Source: Pleurotus ostreatus/Saccharomyces cerevisiae fusant (lineage: Eukaryota > Opisthokonta). From it: a DNA stretch of 13,262 nucleotides. The notes below the pieces were generated by a model. The model did no database searches. It was not told the DNA's origin and saw only the letters and a program-made list of their open reading frames with translations. The stretch's first letter is position 1. Every line of letters begins with the position of its first letter. This document shows positions 7,760 to 13,262 of the stretch, piece after piece. The position numbers and the translations under genes were made by a program. The stretch is from positions 1 to 13,262 of the forward strand of contig JAMQCK010000986.1 in assembly GCA_024196135.1 (NCBI GenBank), in the 5' to 3' direction.

Positions 7760-9215
7760 TTAGACGTCGCTATACCCAGGCGGTGGTGCTGACATATTGT
7801 TCATCATCTCCCGCTGTTGGTCGTGAAGCATAGCAATCTCTGCCTGCAGACTGTCTATCTGTCGTCGCAAGGCTTCTTCGCCGGAGTTAGAGGCAGGCGC
7901 CGGTCCGTGTTGGTCCTGCAATACTGCTATCCTCGCCTCCATATCCCGGACTCGCGTATCGAGCGCCATTTGCGTCTTGGACGTAGAGGGCGCTGAACCA
8001 GTTGGGGAGGACACGGAAAGGGACCCAGCGTCCGAAGGAGCGCGATGGGAGGCTCCTATTGGGGAGAGCGACTTCGTTGGTGAAGTAGCTGCCACTGAGA
8101 AATATTCAGTGATAAACCGACGAAAGGGCTGAAACGACGCACCTTCTCCAGTAGCTATCGGCGAGACGGGTAGTGTCTCGGGTGCAGGATAGGGATTCAC
8201 GGTGGGGTAGCTCTTCCCGCGAACCTCGCCATCATTGTGCAGCACAGACGAACGACGAGCTCGTCTTCTGCGCAAGAAGAGGAACAGGGCGACAGCAAAG
8301 GCTGCTGCCCCGACCACGCCGCCAACAACTCCCCCGACGATCGCGCCAACATTAGCCTTCGACTTGGGAGTAGTGCTTGCGGTTGCAGAGGCGGACGAGG
8401 TAGCAGCAGATGTTGTTGTGACTGCTTCGGAGGGATCATCATCGTATCTGGAGACCACCGATCGATACTAGTTTCAGAGGAGATTCAAGGCTTGACGTAC
8501 GTGTAGGTGAAGTAGTCGAAGAGCATCAATGATGACCCCGAGACGCCGCTCCCACCGGCGATATTCACGATCAACTCATGCGAGTCGTTCTCCAGTCCTG
8601 AGACCGTGTAGACTGCGCATCAAGCCCAGTCAGTCTCGCTATCGATGGTGACACGCAAAAAGCTGATGCCAAACGCAGAAACGCACCGGGTACGTTGTAG
8701 AAGTAGTCCGTCACGTTCTCGGGGTCGTGATGGTAGTTGCCCGCGTCTTGGCCGTCGAGGGTAAAGTCGTAATTCGCCATCGTCCCGGTTCCCTGAGAGA
8801 CGTTGTTTGCGATGACGCAGTAGACGTATAGCGCCGTTCCTATGAGGCTCGGTGAGCAAGTCGCGAGGAAGTTCTGTGCGAAGTTGCGCACCAGTGAACT
8901 GGATGGTCATGGTCGTGTCCTGCGTATCAATGGTATCGTCGTCTGTGGTATGATGCCAGGTCCCGTTGTAGACGGTATTTCGGTCAGGCATAGCTCTGCA
9001 GCCTAGAGAAGCGGGAGAGATGAGCCCGTCTGAGCACAGAGCTGAACATGAACGCACGCACTCTCGCAAAGCTGTCCCTCGAACCACGCCCCCGCCGGAT
9101 CGTAGCTGATGCTCGCTACATTGTTCCCCGGCATATCGTCGTCCAGCGTGATGTTCCGTGGCCTCGCGAGCGCGCAGACCGCCAGAAAAGCGAGGGCAAT
9201 CGCCCGAGAAGCCAT
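7760..9215 (-). CDS. Secreted-domain/one-pass membrane protein with PPxY tail
   Basis: Predicted plasma-membrane or endomembrane type I protein. Six exons on the minus strand: 9215-9062, 9002-8892, 8839-8687, 8612-8501, 8447-8143 and 8094-7760, total 1170 nt, 389 residues. The start at 9215 has A at -3 and G at +4; an in-frame ATG at 9230 is possible. Residues 1-17 are a signal peptide (MASRAIALAFLAVCALA). The ectodomain (about 18-178) has CESC, FTGTALYVYCVIAN and MLFDYFTYTYDDD, with several N-glycosylation sequons; this layout is common in Agaricomycete membrane proteins and is probably a beta-sandwich. A Ser/Thr/Ala stalk leads to one TM helix (about 210-235, Gly/Val/Ala-rich) followed by RRRRARR, so the tail is cytoplasmic. 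The tail holds a coiled coil (RVRDMEARIAVLQDQ; LRRQIDSLQAEIAMLHDQQ) and ends in PPPGYSDV, a PPxY motif. The last intron (8095-8142, 48 nt) is a multiple of three and could be retained. Ligand and role unknown. Confidence 0.85.
8095..8142 (-). other. In-frame short intron in the membrane-protein gene
   Basis: On the minus strand it starts GTGCGT, the same donor used by two other introns of this gene, and ends TTTCTCAG after CACTGAA. It is 48 nt with no internal stop, so retention would add 16 residues to the cytoplasmic tail without breaking the frame. Confidence 0.6.
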
Positions 9216-9951
9216 ACTTCCCGCTTTCATTCGCGAACGAGCTCCTCGATGAGGGAAAGAGAAGAGAGACGCGCCGTCGCTATTTTCCCAAGCACCGCTA
9301 TCAAGTAGTGGATAGCACCGGTCCCTTGACGATCGGCGGCACGAAGGGAGCGTGACCCAGAAGGGAGGCGCGCATGATGAGCGCTCGGGCAAGCCTTAAG
9401 TGTTCCAAGAGCGCTGATCTTCCTGATCGCGCCGGCGTCTCCCATCCAGTGCCTGTTCAGTAAAGCTGCAGGGGATAAGTGAATAGCGGCGGCGTTGGGC
9501 GGTAGCACTAACCTGACATTAGCCGTCATGGGTCGAGGAGTGCAATAGGGTAGGGAGAGATGCAAGTGCCACAAAGTCTCTTCATCGCTACTGCTTTCTT
9601 CGTTGGCATTGAATGGATGGACTTCTCACCCAATTTGGCTGCCTGGGGCCATCAGAGGAGAACATCGCAATTCAGCGCGCGCACGAAAGTGCCCGCATCG
9701 CTGATGTAGGCTTGCGAATAATAGAAGAGCCCGCGCGTGACGGTAGTGCGGAAGTTACGATAAACAAACGCAAATACTGACCCACTCGTACTGGCTTGCA
9801 ATGGACTGCATCGCACGCGAGCTTGCATGTTCGTCTCCCAGCCTTCCCTGGCGCCCATGTCCATGCAAGCTGATGTCCATGACACTATTCATTGCTCTGG
9901 CGAGATAAAAATACATGATTGAGAACTACCGTGCTCGTAATGATTTTGCAC
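9216..9951. other. Intergenic region between membrane protein and malate synthase
   Basis: About 736 bp holds the promoter of the membrane-protein gene and the 3' UTR of malate synthase, both minus strand. Upstream of 9230 the minus strand has a pyrimidine-rich stretch (CTCTCTTCTCTTTCCCTC) that could mark a TATA-less start region. Short frames on both strands show no family likeness and no spliced extension. Confidence 0.5.
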
Positions 9952-11827
9952 CTATAGCGCCGCCTTCAAGAACTTCGCATCCACACCGTCCGCCGCCGCC
10001 AAGTACGGCATCAAGTCCGAGGTCAAGAACTCGCTCGGCCAGGTTGCCTTGATCTGCGACTTCAAGTACTGGACGGTGACCTGCAACTCCTTCTCCTTCA
10101 CCGCGGGCGCGATCTTGCTCACCGTCGGCGCGATCTCGTCGATGAGCTGCTCGACATACGGCGCGGTGACGATCTCGCCGGTGTCGAGGCGCGAGGAGTA
10201 GTGCACCCACTGCCAGAGCTGGATGCGCGTGATCTCAGCCGTCGCGGCGTCCTCCATGAGGTAGTTGAGCGGGATGCAGCCGTTGCCGCCGATCCAGGAC
10301 GCCGTGTAGGCGAGGCAGGTGGCAACGTTGGAGCGGACGCCGGCGTCAGTAATCTTGCCTGGCACCTTGGTGTCGAGCAAGTTGCTGGCGGTGACCTTGA
10401 CATCCTCGCGCAAGACGTGGTACTGGGATGGACGTAAGCAACCGTTCGAGTTTCTGCGACGAGAGACGTACCTGGTTCGGGCCCAGCATGTGCGAGTCGA
10501 AGGCCTCGCGGGCGATCTTGTTAATGAGGGGATGGGCGATCCAGGTGCCGTCGTGGCCCGCAAGGACTTCGCGCAACTTGTCCGCCTTGACCTTCGCCAT
10601 CGCCTCATCGTTCGCCTTCGGGTCGTCCTTGATGGGGATCTGAGCAGCCATTCCACCCATAGCAGCAACTTTGCGCCTGGTTGAGGCTCAGTACGCATTC
10701 GAAAACGATGTTTAGGGATTACATACTTGTGGCAGGTCTGGATGAGCAGACGCACGTATGCGTCCATGAAGGGGACCGTCATGGTCACATCGGAGCGGTT
10801 AGGAAGGACGGCGCTGGCATCTGCTCTCCGCTTCTTGATGAAGCTGAAGATGTAGTCCCAGCTGTGATGCGCATGAATATCAGGCGATAGGCATATCATG
10901 TGAAAGAACTTACCGTCCACAGTTGAGACCAGACGAATGTTGCCTCAACTCGAAGAGGATCTCCTCCATGTGGAAGGCGGCCGGAATAGTCTCGATGAGG
11001 ACCGTGGCGCGGACGGTGCCGTGCGGCAAGCCAACGTACGACTGCGAGAAGTTGAAGATGTCGTTCCATAGGCGCGCCTCCAGATAGTGCTCCATCTTCG
11101 GCAGGTAGAAGTAAGGTCCCGTGCCCCGCTGGACGAGCTCCTTGGCATTGTGGAAGAAGTACAGGGCGAAGTCGAAGATGGAACCGGAAACGGGCGCTCC
11201 ATCGACAGTCACGCGGGGCTCGTCGAGGTGCCAGCCACGGGGTCTGCATAATAGGGTCAGTCTCACGCAGGGGAAATTAACTTCATGACGACGCACCGGA
11301 CGATGAGGACGGCCGGGTTCTGGCTCAGCTTGTACGCCTTGCCGTTCGAGTCGAAGTCGATCTGGCGGCGAATGGCGTCGCGCAGATTGAGCTGGCCGTT
11401 CACCATGTTGGCGAATGTCGGCGCGTTCGAATCTACGATGTGTGAGACAGGAGTCGACGATAAGGACGTCTGGTGACGCACCTTCGAAGTCAGCCATGAA
11501 GGTCTTAGCCCCGCTGTTCAGGGCGTTGATGACCATCTTGCGGTCAGTGGGACCAGTGATCTCCGTGCGGCGATCCTCGAGACCAGGCGCGGGTGGCGCG
11601 CAGTGCCACGATGGCTCAGCACGGATGTGGGCGGTCTCGGGAGGGAAGTCGAGCGGCGCGCCAGCATCCCACTTGCGCTGGCGGTCCTCGCGGGCGCGAA
11701 GGAGGTTCTGGCGGGTGCTCTCGAAGGTGCGGTGGAGGGCAGAGAGGAACTTGAGCGCGTCCTCGGTGAGGATCTCGCGCTGGGCGTCGGACGCTGCGTT
11801 GGAAAGGATCTGTACGCCTGCAACCAT
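9952..11827 (-). CDS. Malate synthase (glyoxylate cycle)
   Basis: Condenses acetyl-CoA with glyoxylate to malate, the second glyoxylate-cycle enzyme after isocitrate lyase. Six exons on the minus strand: 11827-11482, 11432-11297, 11243-10914, 10861-10727, 10676-10472 and 10422-9952, total 1623 nt, 540 residues, a full family length. Introns are 49-53 nt. The ATG at 11827 has A at -3 and G at +4. Motifs in order: [27 protein letters not shown] (161-170), [20 protein letters not shown], the family signature [14 protein letters not shown] (about 262-275), [25 protein letters not shown] (356-365) and [14 protein letters not shown] (437-450). By analogy with E. coli malate synthase A, the Arg of RPRG and Asp442 in MEDAATAEI are catalytic. 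The protein ends FLKAAL; the last three residues, AAL, are not a standard peroxisomal PTS1 and I see no PTS2 at the N-terminus. In wood-decay basidiomycetes this cycle is linked to oxalate formation; that is context, not shown here. Confidence 0.97.
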
Positions 11828-11862
11828 GATGAGAGAGCAGAGGATGGGTGGGTCTGTGAGGT

Positions 11863-11886
11863 AGCCTGACTCGGGAGGGTCAGGCT
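11863..11886. repeat. Perfect 8-bp inverted repeat in the malate synthase leader
   Basis: AGCCTGAC at 11863-11870 and its exact reverse complement GTCAGGCT at 11879-11886 are separated by 8 bases. It lies 36-59 bp upstream of the malate synthase ATG, next to the TATA-like element. It may form a hairpin in the transcript or bind a dimeric factor; this is inference. Confidence 0.6.
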
Positions 11887-11893
11887 CTTAAAT
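11887..11893 (-). promoter_or_regulatory. TATA-like element of malate synthase
   Basis: The minus strand reads GCATTTAAGAGC here, about 60 bp upstream of the ATG at 11827. It is AT-rich inside a GC-rich region and at a suitable distance, but it is not a perfect TATAAA. Confidence 0.4.
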
Positions 11894-11896
11894 GCT

Positions 11897-11912
11897 GGGC
11901 GGGGCTCCGCCC
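11897..11912. promoter_or_regulatory. GC-rich dyad with two abutting CreA/Mig1-type sites
   Basis: The sequence GGGCGGGGCTCCGCCC is an imperfectly centred dyad. GCGGGG at 11899-11904 (plus) and GCGGAG at 11905-11910 (minus) both fit SYGGRG, the Aspergillus CreA consensus, and abut head to head. It lies about 70-85 bp upstream of the malate synthase ATG. Glucose repression of the glyoxylate cycle is well known in fungi, so the position is sensible; short GC sites also occur by chance. Confidence 0.4.
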
Positions 11913-11998
11913 CTTGTCCGTGCTCCGCACCAGCCGAGGGGAGCCGATCGTGTTGTCGAATTCACATGTCACTGCAATCCCTCTCCGCTTTGACGCTG

Positions 11999-12012
11999 TG
12001 ACGTCGCACGTG
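11999..12012. promoter_or_regulatory. CRE-like TGACGTC next to E-box CACGTG
   Basis: TGACGTC (11999-12005) and CACGTG (12007-12012) are one base apart, about 172-185 bp upstream of the malate synthase ATG. The first matches bZIP (ATF/CREB) sites and the second bHLH sites. Function is inferred from sequence only. Confidence 0.35.
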
Positions 12013-12442
12013 CCATTCAATCCCGCCCCCGGATCCCGCGGCACCTCCGTCGTCGTGAAAGTTGTCCGCCCCCGCCGCCGGAAACGACGATGGGTCATTT
12101 TTGCCCCAGCGGCGTGCGAGATTCTGCGGACTGCCGCATAATACCAATATCTGGAACTCCCATGAGATAACCCTCAGGCGATAGAGACGTGGCACTCGCC
12201 TTCTTCCTTCCTGCTATCGCCGTCGTCCGCGAGGAGGTCGACGTTGACTCGATCGATTCATACAAGACACCCTGCGCGCATTCGAATCGATTTGTCCGAA
12301 AAGACGACTTACATTTGCTCTACGAAAACTTGCGAAGGGTTCCAGGCCAATTCGAACGTCTCTGCCGTGCATGCGTCGACTCGTGCCATCGTTCAAACTC
12401 GTGAGAGGGACATGACATTCGCACAAATACAAGACGAGGGGA

Positions 12443-13250
12443 CTATGACTCCTTCTTAGCATCCGAGGCAGGTGCGTCAGTAGAGTCACTATCTTTCGGC
12501 AACGCTGGCAAGCCAGGGTCAGTCACTAATCATTAGTGGCAAGGCTGCCCAACCCACCTTTCAGGCCCTGAATCCCCCGCGCGCCTGCCTTGATGGCCCT
12601 CCGGCAAGCCATTTGGTACACATACACGCTAACCGAGCCTGAGATGTGAGGATTAGCAGCGGTCTTCTGTGGCAAAGGATAAGAAAACGCACCAGTCGGC
12701 GCCCACGGCCAGGAAAGAGGCCTTTCGAAGGGTCCAAACCAGCCCTTTGGCAGGAAAAACACGGGGGACGACCTGTAGTATGCACCTGCGACCAGCAGTA
12801 GTCCGGAAGTGAGGATCCAGATCGCGGTATTGAACTTCATGGTAAAGGCGCTCTTCGCGGCAGCGAGTTCCTTGTCTGCATCGTCGGTCCGTCAGTAGAT
12901 GTTCCCCCCTAAATACAGGGCCACGCACTGGTAGTCTCGATGTCCGCGAGTCCCTTGTCCACAGAGCGCCGCAGCTTCGCCCACTTGGCAAACTGGTCTT
13001 GCGCGCTTGTGTTCAGCATGGCGGCCTTATTCGCGAGCGTCTCCTTCTTCAGCTGACGCTGCTTGCTGTGCGTCTTCGAGAGGAAAACACGAGCATAGAG
13101 TCCGAAGGCCTGTCAGGATGTTCAAATCAGTCAGGAAAGCTTCGCTATCCCAAGAAGACCCCGTACCAAGTCGGCAAGGACAGTCTTGCCAATGACCGCG
13201 ATGAGTTCCGTGATGAAGATGAGAATAAACAGAGTCTCGATGAGACCCAT
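12443..13250 (-). CDS. GET1: Get1 / WRB-CHD5 family subunit of the tail-anchored protein insertase
   Basis: ER membrane receptor subunit that, with Get2, accepts tail-anchored proteins from the Get3 ATPase. Five exons on the minus strand: 13250-13167, 13109-12929, 12875-12693, 12638-12558 and 12504-12443, total 591 nt, 196 residues, normal for Get1. Introns are 53-57 nt. TM1 is about residues 2-21 ([20 protein letters not shown]). The cytosolic coiled coil that contacts Get3 spans about 35-98 and contains [19 protein letters not shown], typical of the family. TM2 is about 103-122 ([18 protein letters not shown]), then [20 protein letters not shown], then TM3 starting [16 protein letters not shown] short hydrophilic tail ends DAKKES. 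The ATG at 13250 has A at -3 and G at +4, but the frame is open to the window edge (12 bases upstream), so an earlier start outside the window cannot be excluded. Confidence 0.9.
12524..12538. repeat. 15-bp palindrome inside GET1 intron 4
   Basis: CACTAAT (12524-12530) and ATTAGTG (12532-12538) are exact reverse complements around a single C. It lies within the 53-nt intron 12505-12557. It overlaps a CTAAT that resembles a branch point, although CTGAC closer to the acceptor is the likelier branch. It may be chance. Confidence 0.5.
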
Positions 13251-13262
13251 GATGACGATGAC

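Larger units (their letters stand above)
11828..12442. other. Intergenic region: malate synthase promoter and GET1 3' flank
   Basis: About 615 bp, with malate synthase starting on the left and the 3' end of the Get1 gene on the right. It contains an 8-bp inverted repeat, a TTTAAGA core-promoter candidate, a GC-rich dyad and an adjacent CRE-like plus E-box pair, all listed separately. No gene is seen in it. Confidence 0.6.

Noticed and set aside
9003..9061. Apparent end of the membrane protein's first frame at a TAG
   Set aside because: The TAG is the intron acceptor (9003-9061, 59 nt); splicing continues the ectodomain in frame with CRAMPDRNTVYNG.
11914..12141. 75-codon plus-strand frame in the malate synthase promoter
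   Set aside because: It overlaps the regulatory elements, shows no family likeness and has low-complexity basic composition from GC-rich DNA.

Overview
The window looks like nuclear DNA of a filamentous basidiomycete, most likely an Agaricomycete. The protein-coding genes are broken by many introns of about 48-59 nt (one of 74 nt) with GTRNGT-like donors, CTRAY-like branch points and CAG/TAG acceptors. The protein families also fit: tandem F-box proteins, a one-pass mucin-like membrane protein with an N-terminal beta-sandwich-like ectodomain, and a coclaurine N-methyltransferase-like enzyme. The species cannot be named from this sequence. All gene models below were spliced by hand; in each the exon lengths add up to a multiple of three and the family motifs run across the junctions.

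Layout. Positions 1-3853 (+ strand) hold two diverged tandem F-box genes; the first is cut by the left window edge. Both carry an F-box, a long leucine-rich-like middle, a shared motif (PG[IV]CVKQSA.R.WR) and a very acidic tail ending in a similar short helix. Positions 3854-4806 show no convincing gene. A small gene of unknown function (about 4886-5622, +) follows a clear TATA box.

From 5862 to the right edge every gene lies on the minus strand: a nine-exon SAM-dependent methyltransferase (5862-7435), a six-exon signal-peptide/one-TM protein with a C-terminal PPxY motif (7760-9215), a six-exon complete malate synthase (9952-11827) and a five-exon Get1 subunit of the tail-anchored protein receptor (12443-13250).

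The genes do not form an obvious pathway or cluster; this reads as ordinary, gene-dense fungal chromosome with one accessory-type pair (the F-box paralogues). Malate synthase is glyoxylate-cycle, Get1 is ER membrane insertion and the methyltransferase is of unknown substrate. The points most worth checking are a hidden intron that extends the first F-box protein by a conserved tail, an unusual in-frame insert in the methyltransferase core, the absence of a standard peroxisomal signal on malate synthase together with a paired CreA-like site in its promoter, and the PPxY-tailed membrane protein. I found no mobile element, CRISPR array, tRNA or rRNA, and nothing I would call a new system.
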